A stretch of DNA of 64,000 bases from an uncultured Flavobacteriales bacterium (lineage in GTDB: Bacteria > Bacteroidota > Bacteroidia > Flavobacteriales > Schleiferiaceae), in the NCBI GenBank assembly GCA_913055685.1, contig CAJXKC010000004.1, positions 148,988 to 212,987 of the forward strand. Direction: 5' to 3'. Below, piece after piece: positions 33,004 to 42,620 of this stretch; within the stretch, counting starts at the first letter, position 1; every line of letters begins with the position of its first letter. The translations under genes and the position numbers were made by a program. The notes beneath the pieces were generated by a model. The model was not told the origin of the DNA. It made no database searches and was given only the letters and a program-made list of their open reading frames with translations.

Positions 33004-33748
33004 GACGTTTCTTTTTTTATCGGCAATGCTTTTGGGCTTGACAGTACAAGCCCAATTGGATACTGATGCCGATTTTAAAAGAACCGTTAAAGACCGTGCA
33101 TACCAAGGAGGAATTATGTTTCATTCCCGTGGCTATGCCATAACAGGTAAATACCTCAAATACATTGATGGCTATACTGCCAGGGGTTTAGAAATTGATT
33201 TCTCGAAAATTCGCCATCCTAAAGAAACCATCTCTTCTGAGGACATTTTCAACAATTATCGAGGTTATGTAAAGGGCAGAATCAACTCTTTTTACACGCT
33301 AAGAGTAGGTTATGCCGAGGAAAAAATCCTTTACGATAAAACTGATCAAGGTACCATATCGATGGCCTGGGTTTACAGTGGTGGCTTGTCTTTAGGCTTT
33401 TTAAAGCCCATTTATCTGAGTGTTGATGTTTTTGGTGATGATGGCGACATGTATGCCGAGATTATCCGTTACACGGGTGAAACCAATCCGGCCAATATTA
33501 ATGGGGAGGCAAATTTTTTTCGCGGAATTGAGGAAACCAAATTCCAACCTGGCGTCTATCTTAAAACGGGCGTTAATTTCGACTATCAATTTTTAGACGA
33601 TAAGATCACCAATTTGGAAGCAGGCCTTATCTACGATTATTACGTACGTGAGGTGCCTATTTTTTATGAAGATAGCCAAGACGTAAACTGGTCGGGCTTT
33701 TTTCAGTTATATATTACAGTAAACTTTGGCTATAAGCTGAATAAGTAA
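32996..33748 (+). CDS. Conserved exported/outer-membrane-type protein
   Basis: A 250-residue exported protein: signal peptide [20 protein letters not shown], then alternating beta-strand sequence ([49 protein letters not shown]) ending in [15 protein letters not shown], which is consistent with a small outer membrane beta-barrel. Family and function are not recognised. The ORF track begins at a TTG one codon earlier; ATG 32996 is preferred and overlaps ytxJ by 8 nt. The stop shares a base with the lipA start. Confidence 0.75.
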   Translation: MRKTFLFLSAMLLGLTVQAQLDTDADFKRTVKDRAYQGGIMFHSRGYAITGKYLKYIDGYTARGLEIDFSKIRHPKETISSEDIFNNYRGYVKGRINSFYTLRVGYAEEKILYDKTDQGTISMAWVYSGGLSLGFLKPIYLSVDVFGDDGDMYAEIIRYTGETNPANINGEANFFRGIEETKFQPGVYLKTGVNFDYQFLDDKITNLEAGLIYDYYVREVPIFYEDSQDVNWSGFFQLYITVNFGYKLNK

Positions 33749-34638
33749 TGAGTGAACTTGTAGAAACAGTTGCTCCTGCAAAGGAGAATACCATAAGTAA
33801 AGGGAAACCAAAATGGTTGCGGGTAAAATTGCCCACTGGCAAGAATTACCGCAGCGTACGCAATTTGGTCGATAATTACGAGCTTCATACTATTTGTGAA
33901 AGTGGCAATTGCCCGAATATGGGTGAGTGTTGGGGTGCGGGCACCGCAACCTTTATGATTCTAGGGAACACCTGTACCCGTAGCTGCGGTTTTTGCGCGG
34001 TTGCTACTGGTAGGCCAGATAGTGTGGATTGGGACGAGCCCGAAAGAGTAGCGCGATCAGTGAAGCTCATGAAGGTGAAGCACTGTGTTATTACCTCAGT
34101 AGATCGCGACGATTTGCGTGATGGCGGATCCATCATTTGGAGGGAGACAGTTCGTGCTGTACGCCGTATGAGTCCGGGTACCACCATGGAAACCCTAATC
34201 CCAGATTTTAAAGGGGAGTGGCATAATATCGATCGCATCGTTGATGCAGCCCCCGAAATTGTTTCCCATAACATGGAAACGGTGCGTCGTCTTACTCGTA
34301 AAGTGCGCATTCAAGCGCAGTACGATCGTAGTTTAGCGGTGCTTCGTTACTTGAAAGACCAAGGCTTACCTCGCACTAAATCGGGAATTATGCTTGGTTT
34401 AGGGGAAACCGAAGAAGAAGTTATTGAAAGTTTAAAAGACTTAAGAGAGGCCAAGGTAGACATCATTACTTTGGGACAATACTTACAGCCAACTCCTAAG
34501 CATCTGCCTGTACAAGAATTTGTTAGGCCAGAGCAATTTGAAAAATACAAGGAGATTGGATTGGATATGGGCTTCCGATATGTGGAGAGCGGACCCTTGG
34601 TTCGTTCATCTTATCATGCGGAAAGACATATGTTTTAA
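33748..34638 (+). CDS. lipA: Lipoyl synthase
   Basis: A radical-SAM enzyme that inserts two sulphurs into protein-bound octanoyl groups. Both cluster motifs are clear: the auxiliary cluster [12 protein letters not shown] (C-x4-C-x5-C) and the radical-SAM TCTRSCGFC (C-x3-C-x2-C). The C-terminal RSSYHAERH carries the conserved Ser ligand (RSSY). The 296 residues are full length. The start is coupled to the upstream stop by TAATG. Confidence 0.97.
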   Translation: MSELVETVAPAKENTISKGKPKWLRVKLPTGKNYRSVRNLVDNYELHTICESGNCPNMGECWGAGTATFMILGNTCTRSCGFCAVATGRPDSVDWDEPERVARSVKLMKVKHCVITSVDRDDLRDGGSIIWRETVRAVRRMSPGTTMETLIPDFKGEWHNIDRIVDAAPEIVSHNMETVRRLTRKVRIQAQYDRSLAVLRYLKDQGLPRTKSGIMLGLGETEEEVIESLKDLREAKVDIITLGQYLQPTPKHLPVQEFVRPEQFEKYKEIGLDMGFRYVESGPLVRSSYHAERHMF

Positions 34639-34660
34639 TTAAGTATTAAGTTTTAGCAAT

Positions 34661-34668
34661 TATATTTG
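34661..34668 (+). promoter_or_regulatory. -7 promoter element (TATATTTG)
   Basis: A perfect TAnnTTTG, 29 bp before the start of the 1057-residue secreted protein gene. It probably drives strong, separate transcription from the lipA operon. Confidence 0.55.
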
Positions 34669-34696
34669 TCGCACAAGGAAAAAAACGGATAAACGA

Positions 34697-37600
34697 ATGA
34701 AAAGAGGATTACTTTTCTCCATTAGTGGCCTAATGTTAGCAGGATCTGCACTGTGGATTGGAAACGTCACTAATCAACAAACTCATTATCAACCCCGTCA
34801 GGAAAATACGGAGCTAAACGATGCCAGAGGTTACGATACTTTTTGGACCCGTTTACGCGCTAATCCCCAAACTGGAAAGGTGGAGGAAGCGGATATTCTT
34901 GCCGCTCGTGAAGAGCTAAAAAGAATGGCCAAAGGAAATTCTTCCCTAAATCTGCAGTGGGAAGAGATGGGACCAAATGACATGGGTGGTCGCACGCGTG
35001 CCATTCTTTTTGATCGCAATGACCCCAATAAAATGTGGGCTGCTTCGGTAAGTGGCGGTATTTTTTACAGTCCAAACCGCGGTCGTAGCTGGTTAGTTAT
35101 AGACGATATGATGGATAACCTAGCGGTGGTGAGCTTGGCTCAGGCTGCTAATGGCGATATCTATGCCGGTACCGGTGAGGATATGTATTACTTCGCTTCT
35201 GGCGCAGGTAGCGGTGGTATTCGTGGTGCAGGTATTTTCAAGTCTACCGATGGTGGACAGACTTTTGCGCAAATTCCTAGTACCGATCCAGCTAACAATC
35301 CTAACCAGGGTTGGGATGCGGTTGGTAAAATTGAAGCCGACCCAACTGATGCTAACCGTATATATGCCGCTACTTCAGCTGGTTTAAAAGTTAGTGATGA
35401 TGCTGGTGTATCTTGGACCGATGCTGGTTTAAGTTCAAATATCACGCGCGATTTACATATTACCCCAAGCGGTACCGTTTACGCTAAAGTGGGAACTCGT
35501 ATCTGGAAATCTACTTCTGGAGATCCTGGTACTTACACTGAAGTAACCTCTATTTCTGGAGACCCTAATACTATTGTTCGTCCTAGTGGTGACCGTATGC
35601 GTATTGCAGTTTCTCCTCAAGATGAGAACTACGTTTATATTCTTGAAACGGCCGGTGGCGATTACGATGCACTTTACAAGTCGACCGATGGTGGTGCAAC
35701 TTTTACTCCGGTACAAACACTACCAGGAGCGCTTAACCCAATTGATCAAGCTCCTTTTGCCGTAGCCTTAGGGGTGGATCCAAAGAATAAAGACCGCGTA
35801 CTTATTGGTGGTTTAACTTTATGGGAGTACTCAGAAAATGATGGTTGGCAGCAAATAGCTAGTCGTAGTGATCTAGCCCTAAACTTATATGTTCACGTAG
35901 ACATTCACGAAATTGAATGGAATCCGCATGACTCAACCGAAATTTGGGTAGGTAATGATGGTGGTTTATTCAAATCTGAGAACGACGGTGTAACTTGGTT
36001 AGAAGAGAATAAGGGTTATGCAACCATTCAGTTCTATAAGATGTCAGTTGGCCTCAATGGTGACATGTTAGGTGGTACTCAAGATAATGGTACTATTCTT
36101 ATTGATCCTAAAACTGGATTACCTAAAGCTGGTGAGCGTACCGTAGGTATTACTCAAAACAGCGGTCTAGTAGTAGACGGTGATGGTGGTTATACCGAAA
36201 TTTCTAAACTTGATCCTGAAGTACGTTTCAAGGCTATGCAATATGGTCGTTTAGGACGTTCTATTAATACTGGTGATGAGTATTCTTACTTCTACAGCAA
36301 TCGTATGGCTGGTCGTTACAATGCCTTCTCATTTGCTTTTGCTGATTTTGTTACTCCTTTCGCATTATGGGAGAAATTAGATGATCCTAATTCTACCGAT
36401 AGCGTATTCTTTAGCGCTGATACAATTAACTTAAGTATTGGTTTCGGTAATGGAAATACTCGTTATACGGGTCAGTATACCAAGCCTCAAGCTTCTACCA
36501 AATTTATTGCTAGCACCTTCCGTGCAGTAGCCGGTGGTCAGATTTTAACTTCTGACGCTAGTGGTAACCTAAGTGGAGATGGTACGGGTACTTTCGATGC
36601 AGTTACCGGTCAGTTCACACTAGAGTTTGCTAGTCCTACTAGTTTAGAAATTCGTACCAGCGTTGGTACTGAATATGACCCTGGCGCGGTAATCGTAGTA
36701 GAGAGTGAAACCGGTGAATTGCCTATCACCCATACCTTAAGTAATGGTTTAGCAAGTGGGGATACCGCCTTCATTCAGGATCCTGTACAGGCTATGTTTG
36801 CAGTAGGTTTAACTTCATACAACAATGCTTCTCAGCCTGGTAACAAAGGCGGTGGTATTTGGATGTGTCGTAATGTTTTATCCGACCGTACTCAAACTCC
36901 AGAGTGGTGGCACATTGGTGCGCTTAATGATGAAGAAGTTCCTTCTTCGATGGCCTTTAGTCATGATGGCGATGCCCTTTATGTTGGTACCAACTCAGGT
37001 CGCGTTTACCGCTTCCAAAACTTAACCAATGCCCGCTCGGAGGAAACTGCGGATATTGATATCGATTACCTACAAAACCCACCTGCACCTAGTCAGGCTG
37101 TGGTAGATGCAAAGGTTATTTTGACTGCTAGCCGCACAATTACAGGAATTGCTGTAGATACAGAAGATCCCGACCGCTTAATTGTTACTGCTGGTGGTTA
37201 TGGTGGTACTAGCCCTCATATTTACTACACCGAGCAAGCTACTTCAGCTAGCTTAACTTCAAGTGGCTTTATTGGTAAGGATGGAGATATGCCTAATGTA
37301 CCCGTTTACGATGCAGTATTTAACTACAACGACGCCACTGGTGGTCAGGTAATAATTGGTACCGATTTCGGTGTGTTCTCTACAACTGATATTACTGCTG
37401 GTAGTGTGAGCTGGACTCAGGAGAACCAAGGTTTCCCTAATGCACCAGTATTCGACTTATTACAAACTCGCACGGTGCGTTACGATCTTAAGACCAACCA
37501 AGACTTTGAAGGAGCAATTTATGCTGCTACTCACGGTCGTGGTATCTTTAAGACGAGTACCACGGCAGACTACGTTAGTGTCAAAGAGCCTGCAATTGAC

Positions 37601-37870
37601 TTCGAACCGGCTAAAACCCAATTGGGTATTTACCCGAATCCAGTTGTTGATTATGTTAATGTAGAATTAGCGCTTGAAGCGAATAGCGATTTACAAGTTA
37701 CGGTTCGTGATATGACCGGCCGTATGGTTCGCGCCTTTAACTACAATTCTGTTTCTCGTGATACCGAAAGCTTACGCTTGAATGTATCCGGACTTAAAAA
37801 CGGTAATTACATCATTAGCCTTATTAATGGTCAGGATGTTAAAACCGCAAAAATGATCGTAAGACACTAA
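34697..37870 (+). CDS. Large T9SS-secreted beta-propeller (sortilin/BNR-like) protein
   Basis: A 1057-residue exported protein. It has an N-terminal hydrophobic signal and a propeller region built of BNR/VPS10-like blades: WAASVSGGIFYSPNRGRSW, GAGIFKSTDGGQTF, LYKSTDGGATF, WVGNDGGLFKSENDGVTW. A different beta domain sits in the middle (about 500-700), more propeller follows, and a T9SS type A sorting domain closes it (GIYPNPVVDYVNVELAL onward). Codon choice is far more biased (GGT, CGT, TAC, AAC) than in neighbours, which points to very high expression. The function is unknown: adhesin, surface-layer component or glycan binder are possible. Confidence 0.85.
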   Translation: MKRGLLFSISGLMLAGSALWIGNVTNQQTHYQPRQENTELNDARGYDTFWTRLRANPQTGKVEEADILAAREELKRMAKGNSSLNLQWEEMGPNDMGGRTRAILFDRNDPNKMWAASVSGGIFYSPNRGRSWLVIDDMMDNLAVVSLAQAANGDIYAGTGEDMYYFASGAGSGGIRGAGIFKSTDGGQTFAQIPSTDPANNPNQGWDAVGKIEADPTDANRIYAATSAGLKVSDDAGVSWTDAGLSSNITRDLHITPSGTVYAKVGTRIWKSTSGDPGTYTEVTSISGDPNTIVRPSGDRMRIAVSPQDENYVYILETAGGDYDALYKSTDGGATFTPVQTLPGALNPIDQAPFAVALGVDPKNKDRVLIGGLTLWEYSENDGWQQIASRSDLALNLYVHVDIHEIEWNPHDSTEIWVGNDGGLFKSENDGVTWLEENKGYATIQFYKMSVGLNGDMLGGTQDNGTILIDPKTGLPKAGERTVGITQNSGLVVDGDGGYTEISKLDPEVRFKAMQYGRLGRSINTGDEYSYFYSNRMAGRYNAFSFAFADFVTPFALWEKLDDPNSTDSVFFSADTINLSIGFGNGNTRYTGQYTKPQASTKFIASTFRAVAGGQILTSDASGNLSGDGTGTFDAVTGQFTLEFASPTSLEIRTSVGTEYDPGAVIVVESETGELPITHTLSNGLASGDTAFIQDPVQAMFAVGLTSYNNASQPGNKGGGIWMCRNVLSDRTQTPEWWHIGALNDEEVPSSMAFSHDGDALYVGTNSGRVYRFQNLTNARSEETADIDIDYLQNPPAPSQAVVDAKVILTASRTITGIAVDTEDPDRLIVTAGGYGGTSPHIYYTEQATSASLTSSGFIGKDGDMPNVPVYDAVFNYNDATGGQVIIGTDFGVFSTTDITAGSVSWTQENQGFPNAPVFDLLQTRTVRYDLKTNQDFEGAIYAATHGRGIFKTSTTADYVSVKEPAIDFEPAKTQLGIYPNPVVDYVNVELALEANSDLQVTVRDMTGRMVRAFNYNSVSRDTESLRLNVSGLKNGNYIISLINGQDVKTAKMIVRH

Positions 37871-37884
37871 TCGTTTTATAATTC

Positions 37885-37919
37885 ATAAAAAAGCCTTCTC
37901 TTTGGAGAGGGCTTTTTTG
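37885..37919 (+). terminator. Intrinsic terminator after the large propeller gene
   Basis: AAGCCTTCTC-TTTG-GAGAGGGCTT followed by a T-run, with A6 in front. Confidence 0.82.
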
Positions 37920-37929
37920 TTTGATAGCT

Positions 37930-38919
37930 ATGAGAATTGCAATAAATGGTTTTGGTCGCATCGGAAGAACCTTGATGCGGGTTATTGAAAATCATCCCCA
38001 TATCGAGGTGGTGGCCATTAATGATTTGGCTCAGACCGATAATCTAGCGCATCTATTAAAATACGATACTACCCATCGCTTATTTTCCAGTGCCATTAGC
38101 TTCGAAGGCGATACTTTGAAGGTTGGTAGACATACTATTGCCGTAAGTCATGAGGCCAATCCGGAAAAGCTTAATTGGGCGCAATTTGACCTCGATTATA
38201 TCGTAGAAGCTACCGGGAAGTTTAGAACCGCTCAGTTACTGACTCCTCATTTAAAAATGGCTAAGCGCGTAATTCTAAGTGCCCCACCATTGGATAACAC
38301 TAAAACCGTGGTAATGGGCATAAATGAGTTCCAAATTGATACCGAGGACCGTATTTTGTCTAATGCTTCCTGTACCACCAATAGCGCCGCCCCTTTAATA
38401 AAGGTGGTCGATGACCTATGTGCGATCGAGCATGCCTTTATTACCACTGTGCATAGTTATACCACGGATCAACAATTACAGGATGGTCCACATAAAGACT
38501 TTAGACGGGGGAGGGCAGCGGCCGAATCGATAGTGCCTACTAGCACCGGAGCGGCCAAGGCAATCACCAAGGTATTCCCTCATCTCGATGGGGCCATCGG
38601 CGGAGCGGGAATAAGAGTACCGGTGCCCGATGGTAGTCTAACCGACATCACCTTTACCCTAAAAAAAACCGCCTCGGTAGAGGCGGTTAATGAGGCTTTT
38701 TTAAAAGCTTCAGAATCTTATTTAAAACCCTATCTCGGTTATACCAAGGATCCGATTGTTTCTCGCGATGTTATCGGTAGTCCCTTTTCTTGCCTTTACG
38801 ACGAAGAGCTCACCGCCGTATTAGGACCGATGCTAAAAGTGGTAGGCTGGTACGACAATGAAATGGGCTATTCCAATCGCTTGGTCGACCTAATGCTTTA
38901 CTTAGAGCACATCGTCTAA
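37930..38919 (+). CDS. gapA: Glyceraldehyde-3-phosphate dehydrogenase
   Basis: A 329-residue type I GAPDH (glycolysis/gluconeogenesis). The NAD-binding start is RIAINGFGRIGRTLMRVIE and an Asp follows in INDLAQ, favouring NAD. The catalytic Cys is in SNASCTTNSAAPL and the His in TTVHSYTTDQQLQDGPH. The phosphate site FRRGRAAAESIVPTSTGAAKAI is intact. The residue after CTTN is Ser rather than the common Cys. The ORF track starts at TTG 37921; ATG 37930 fits the family N-terminus. The 3' end overlaps the convergent thioredoxin-like gene by 18 bp. Bacteroidota often carry two GAPDH genes and this could be either. Confidence 0.93.
   Translation: MRIAINGFGRIGRTLMRVIENHPHIEVVAINDLAQTDNLAHLLKYDTTHRLFSSAISFEGDTLKVGRHTIAVSHEANPEKLNWAQFDLDYIVEATGKFRTAQLLTPHLKMAKRVILSAPPLDNTKTVVMGINEFQIDTEDRILSNASCTTNSAAPLIKVVDDLCAIEHAFITTVHSYTTDQQLQDGPHKDFRRGRAAAESIVPTSTGAAKAITKVFPHLDGAIGGAGIRVPVPDGSLTDITFTLKKTASVEAVNEAFLKASESYLKPYLGYTKDPIVSRDVIGSPFSCLYDEELTAVLGPMLKVVGWYDNEMGYSNRLVDLMLYLEHIV
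38661..38688 (-). terminator. Leftward terminator embedded in the gapA coding sequence
   Basis: AACCGCCTC-GGTA-GAGGCGGTT is a perfect 9-bp stem. On the minus strand it is followed by a run of U (A8 at 38661-38668). It can end transcripts of the convergent thioredoxin-like gene, about 215 bp beyond its stop. Confidence 0.75.
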
Positions 38920-40086
38920 AATCGAACCTAATTGAGAGGGATGTAAGTTTTTCTCAATAATGGTTCCATCACGGTCGATTAATACCGTAAAGGGTATACT
39001 CTGAATACCGTAGAGCTGCGCCGCGGCATTGGTCCAACCTTTTAAATCACTTACGTGATGATCCCAAACTAGGCCATCTTGACGAATGGCAGCTAGCCAA
39101 TCCTGTTGAGGGGTTTGTTGTTGTGCTAGTCCATCTAAAGATACGCTGAAAACGGTAAAGCCTTGGTCTTTATACTTTTCATAAACCTTAACTAATTCGG
39201 GATTAGCAGCTCTACAAGGACGACACCAAGCTGCCCAGAAATCAATCAGTACCACTTTTCCACGTAGGTCAGATAGCTTTTGTAATTCACCTTTGCGGTC
39301 TGCCATTTCAATTTCGGGAGCAATATTCCCGGGCTGGATGGCTTCTTGCTTAGCCTTTAGTGCCTTTGATTGTTCCACCTGCAGGCGGATGCGATCCAGT
39401 TGCGCGGAGAAATTTTCTGCATGGGGATTGCCAGGATAGGCTTCATTAATGGCGCTATTTACCTTTTCGTAGTAGTCGAAATCCTCTTCAGCGGTCACTA
39501 ATTGACGGTTCGCAATACTCTGTGGCCAAATAAATAAATTGGCTAGACTTCCGGGGTTCTCATCAATCATCTGCTTTAAGGCAGCGCTAGTATTAGCGAT
39601 TTCACTTTCAAAAGCCGACTGCATTTCCGCTCTTACCTGAGCAAAGTTTGCACTATCGCGATAAGTACCAATAATATTTCCCAAGCTATCGATTCGTTTA
39701 CCGGCTGCATAAACCAAATCATTAATGGCCTTAATACGTGCACTTTCGTCATTGGCCTTAATTTCATAGCTACGATCAACTTCTCCAGTTAGGGGAGCAA
39801 TTTCAATTAGCACTTGCTCATTTCCCTTAGAGAAGAAAGGAACTCTTATGCCTTCATTGGCTATCATGTAGAAATTAGCGGTATCCACCTGCATCACGTA
39901 ATCGAAATTACCATCATCAGACCTTAGCGTGTCAATGGTGGTCACCCCATTTGGTGCTAATTTGCTTAAAACCAACTCGCTGGTGCCTTTAGAGCTTACG
40001 CGAATAGCGGTTTTGCCTTCACCGGGATTGGTGTTACAGGCGTTTAAGAGGAGGAGACTAAAAATGGCTAGACTTAGCTTTTTCAT
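38902..40086 (-). CDS. TlpA-like thioredoxin-domain lipoprotein with DUF4369-like N-terminus
   Basis: A 394-residue exported lipoprotein (lipobox LLNAC, then NTNPG). A beta-rich N-terminal domain (about 25-120) is followed by a helical linker and a C-terminal thioredoxin fold (about 255-394) with active site WAAWCRPCRAAN and the cis-Pro segment SIPFTVLIDRDG. This arrangement matches the AhpC/TSA-TlpA disulphide reductases abundant in Bacteroidota. They reduce or isomerise disulphides in the periplasm. The stop overlaps convergent gapA; the start is 7 bp from the gatB stop, so it may be cotranscribed with gatB. Confidence 0.88.
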   Translation of the reverse strand: MKKLSLAIFSLLLLNACNTNPGEGKTAIRVSSKGTSELVLSKLAPNGVTTIDTLRSDDGNFDYVMQVDTANFYMIANEGIRVPFFSKGNEQVLIEIAPLTGEVDRSYEIKANDESARIKAINDLVYAAGKRIDSLGNIIGTYRDSANFAQVRAEMQSAFESEIANTSAALKQMIDENPGSLANLFIWPQSIANRQLVTAEEDFDYYEKVNSAINEAYPGNPHAENFSAQLDRIRLQVEQSKALKAKQEAIQPGNIAPEIEMADRKGELQKLSDLRGKVVLIDFWAAWCRPCRAANPELVKVYEKYKDQGFTVFSVSLDGLAQQQTPQQDWLAAIRQDGLVWDHHVSDLKGWTNAAAQLYGIQSIPFTVLIDRDGTIIEKNLHPSQLGSILDDVL

Positions 40087-40092
40087 TAAATA

Positions 40093-41562
40093 TTATTTTT
40101 CTAATGTTTCTTGAACTAGTTTACTGGCAAGTTTAGGGTCTGCCTTCCCGCGGGAGAGTTTCATTACTTCACCCATGAAAAGCCCAGTTAGACCTTTTTT
40201 TCCAGCTTTATATTCTTCTACTTTATCTGGATATTTTGCGAGGGCTTCATTAACCCAAGCCTGCAACTCGTCGGTATTGCTTTCTTGAATCAAATTCATT
40301 TGCTCTGCCAATTCTGCAGCACTTTTCTCTGGGTTTTCCAAAAGGGCCTTAAATAGATCACCATTAGCCGCGGTATTAGAAACTTTGGAATCATCTACTA
40401 ATTGGATGAGCTCCGCAATTTGCTCCGCTTTTAGAGGGAAATCCTTTATGTGGGCGGCCTTTTCGTTGAGATAGGACTTAATACTGCCCATCATCCAGTT
40501 GGCGGCGGCTTTATAATTGTTAGTATGGGCAATAATGGCCTCGTAATAAAGGGCAATTTCCTTGCTATCGGTGAGAAGAGCCGCGTCATACTCACTTAAG
40601 CCCAGCTTGCGGTATTTCTCGAACAATTCTTTCGGTAGCGGCGGTAAACCCGCTTTTACGCTATTCACGTATTCTTCTACCACTTCTACCGGCTGTAAAT
40701 CGGGTTCATTAAAATAGCGGTAATCGTGCGCGTCTTCCTTATCCCGTAATAGTTGAGTTTTACCACGAGCCGCATCGAAGGTAAAGGTTTGTTGCACTAC
40801 GGTGCCACCGTCTTCGATAAGGGCTATTTGCCGGTTTATTTCGTAATCAATGGCTTTTTGCACATTGCGGAAAGAGTTGAGGTTTTTTACCTCCACCTTG
40901 GTGCCAAATTTCTCCTGACCAACTGGACGCACCGAGATGTTCACGTCGCAACGCAAGCTTCCCTCTTCCATGTTTCCATCGCTAATCTCTAGGTATCGCA
41001 CCAAGCGCCGCATCTCTGTTAGGTATTGATAGGCCTCATCCCCGGTTCTAAACTCAGGCTCAGAAACTATCTCTAAAAGCGGAACGCCCGCACGGTTAAG
41101 GTCTATTAAAGTGTGGAATGGGTCAATATCATGCGAGCTCTTGCCCGAATCTTCTTCCATATGGATACGGGTGAGGTTTATCTTTTTAGGCTTGCCCTCT
41201 GCATCCTTAATTTCGATAAAACCACCATTGCAAATCGGAGTAAGATCTTGGGTTATTTGATAGCCCTTCGGTAAATCTGCGTAGAAGTAGTTTTTTCGTG
41301 CAAACTCATTATGCTCGCGAATGGTAGCCTGCACAGCAATACCCAATTTTACGGCCGACTCTAATACCGCTTCGTTGAACATTGGTAGGGTACCAGGGTG
41401 ACCAAGGGTAATAGGGCTAATTTGCGTATTCGGACTCGCACCATATTCGGTGGCATCACTAGAATAGGCCTTGCTTAATGAATTGAGCTGTACGTGAATC
41501 TCGATACCGATTACCGGTTCGTATTTCGCTCGAATATCTGGAGAAACAGTAGTATTTGCCAT
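40093..41562 (-). CDS. gatB: Asp-tRNA(Asn)/Glu-tRNA(Gln) amidotransferase subunit B
   Basis: A 489-residue GatB, which with GatA and GatC converts Glu-tRNA(Gln) (and/or Asp-tRNA(Asn)) to the amide. The N-terminus YEPVIGIEIHVQLNSLSKAYSSDATEYGA is diagnostic, as are PKGYQITQ, LTRIHMEEDSGKSSHD, DLNRAGVPLLEIVSEPE and EEGSLRCDVNISVRP. The C-terminal YqeY-like tail domain ends GLTGLFMGEVMKLSRGKADPKLASKLVQ. Neither gatA nor gatC is in the window. Confidence 0.97.
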   Translation of the reverse strand: MANTTVSPDIRAKYEPVIGIEIHVQLNSLSKAYSSDATEYGASPNTQISPITLGHPGTLPMFNEAVLESAVKLGIAVQATIREHNEFARKNYFYADLPKGYQITQDLTPICNGGFIEIKDAEGKPKKINLTRIHMEEDSGKSSHDIDPFHTLIDLNRAGVPLLEIVSEPEFRTGDEAYQYLTEMRRLVRYLEISDGNMEEGSLRCDVNISVRPVGQEKFGTKVEVKNLNSFRNVQKAIDYEINRQIALIEDGGTVVQQTFTFDAARGKTQLLRDKEDAHDYRYFNEPDLQPVEVVEEYVNSVKAGLPPLPKELFEKYRKLGLSEYDAALLTDSKEIALYYEAIIAHTNNYKAAANWMMGSIKSYLNEKAAHIKDFPLKAEQIAELIQLVDDSKVSNTAANGDLFKALLENPEKSAAELAEQMNLIQESNTDELQAWVNEALAKYPDKVEEYKAGKKGLTGLFMGEVMKLSRGKADPKLASKLVQETLEK

Positions 41563-41594
41563 GCTGCAAAGATGCGAAATGAATTTGGCTCTCT

Positions 41595-42620
41595 CTAATC
41601 CTGAGCGGCCGAAAAACGCTCCTCGATCATGCTTTTCAAAATGGCTTCACCATCCTTAAAAAAGGCATGTTCAACTGGAAGGTAAAAGAGCTGATCTAAT
41701 TTGTTTAATTCCTGAAAGAGCGGCGCTAGCTTTACGTAGTCCTTCTCACTGCATATAAATTGTTTGTTGCCACGTTCATCGTCCCTTAGCATTGGCTCTA
41801 GGTCCTTCTGACTAAAAAGGTGATGGTCTTTAAATAACCAGCTTTTAACCAAGCGATGATGACGCGATACTTCATCGATAAGAACTTGGGGCTTGGCAAT
41901 GGCAGAAATTATTTCTACCGGCCCGGCTAGCGCTTCTTCACCCTTATTATTCTCTAATTTACCGTAACGAAGATGCGTGAATAGTACCGGTGCTTTACTG
42001 TAACTTTTACTCTTGTCGATTATCGCTCTTCGCGCTTCTTCGCTTAAGGCGGATGGACATTTGGTGATGATAATGCAATCGGCTCTTTTTGCACCTTTTC
42101 TTCTTTCCCTTAATCGACCTGAGGGTAATACATAGTCTTGGTAGTACGGCCGATCATAAGAGCTCAGAAGAATATGAAAATCACCACGCACGTATCGGTG
42201 TTGGAAGGCATCATCGTAAATGATGAAATCAGTTCCCGCGGTTTCTGCTGCTTGAGCTCCTAAAATCCTTTTCTCACTAACCCATAATTGCGCATCGGGA
42301 AATTTAGCCGCGATTTGCAAGCTTTCATCACCATATTGAGCGGCCTTGCCTCCCGACTCAACCTTTAATAATCCCTTACTTTCTCGACCATAGCCACGGC
42401 TTACTACCGCAGGTTTAGCTTTCAACCTTAGTTTTAAGAGCAGCTCTACCATGGGGGTTTTACCCGTCCCGCCCACGCTAAGGTTGCCTACTACAATACT
42501 GGGAATGCTAGACTGGTAGGACTTTAGCCAGCCAATATCAAAGAGCCGATTACGGATTTCCAAGATCAGGCCGTAAATTAAACTAAAAGGCATTAGCAGT
42601 ATCGCGAGTATTTTATTCAC
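41595..42620 (-). CDS. lpxK: Tetraacyldisaccharide 4'-kinase
   Basis: Inner-membrane-associated kinase of lipid A synthesis that phosphorylates the 4' position of the tetraacyl disaccharide. It has an N-terminal membrane-anchor helix (ILAILLMPFSLIYGLIL) and Walker A VVGNLSVGGTGKTPMVELL, followed by VVSRGYGR and YDDAFQHRYVRGDFHILL. The size is 341 residues. The start overlaps the miaA stop by 8 nt, so the kinase is the last gene of the channel-miaA-lpxK unit. Confidence 0.95.
   Translation of the reverse strand: MNKILAILLMPFSLIYGLILEIRNRLFDIGWLKSYQSSIPSIVVGNLSVGGTGKTPMVELLLKLRLKAKPAVVSRGYGRESKGLLKVESGGKAAQYGDESLQIAAKFPDAQLWVSEKRILGAQAAETAGTDFIIYDDAFQHRYVRGDFHILLSSYDRPYYQDYVLPSGRLRERRKGAKRADCIIITKCPSALSEEARRAIIDKSKSYSKAPVLFTHLRYGKLENNKGEEALAGPVEIISAIAKPQVLIDEVSRHHRLVKSWLFKDHHLFSQKDLEPMLRDDERGNKQFICSEKDYVKLAPLFQELNKLDQLFYLPVEHAFFKDGEAILKSMIEERFSAAQD

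Noticed and set aside
38349-38400. GAPDH active-site change CTTNS instead of CTTNC as loss of function
   Set aside because: The catalytic Cys and His are intact; the second position varies naturally in the family.
38926-38957. ATTGAGA...TCTCAAT hairpin after gapA as a rightward terminator
   Set aside because: The stem is good, but no T-run follows; it lies inside the coding sequence of the thioredoxin-like gene.
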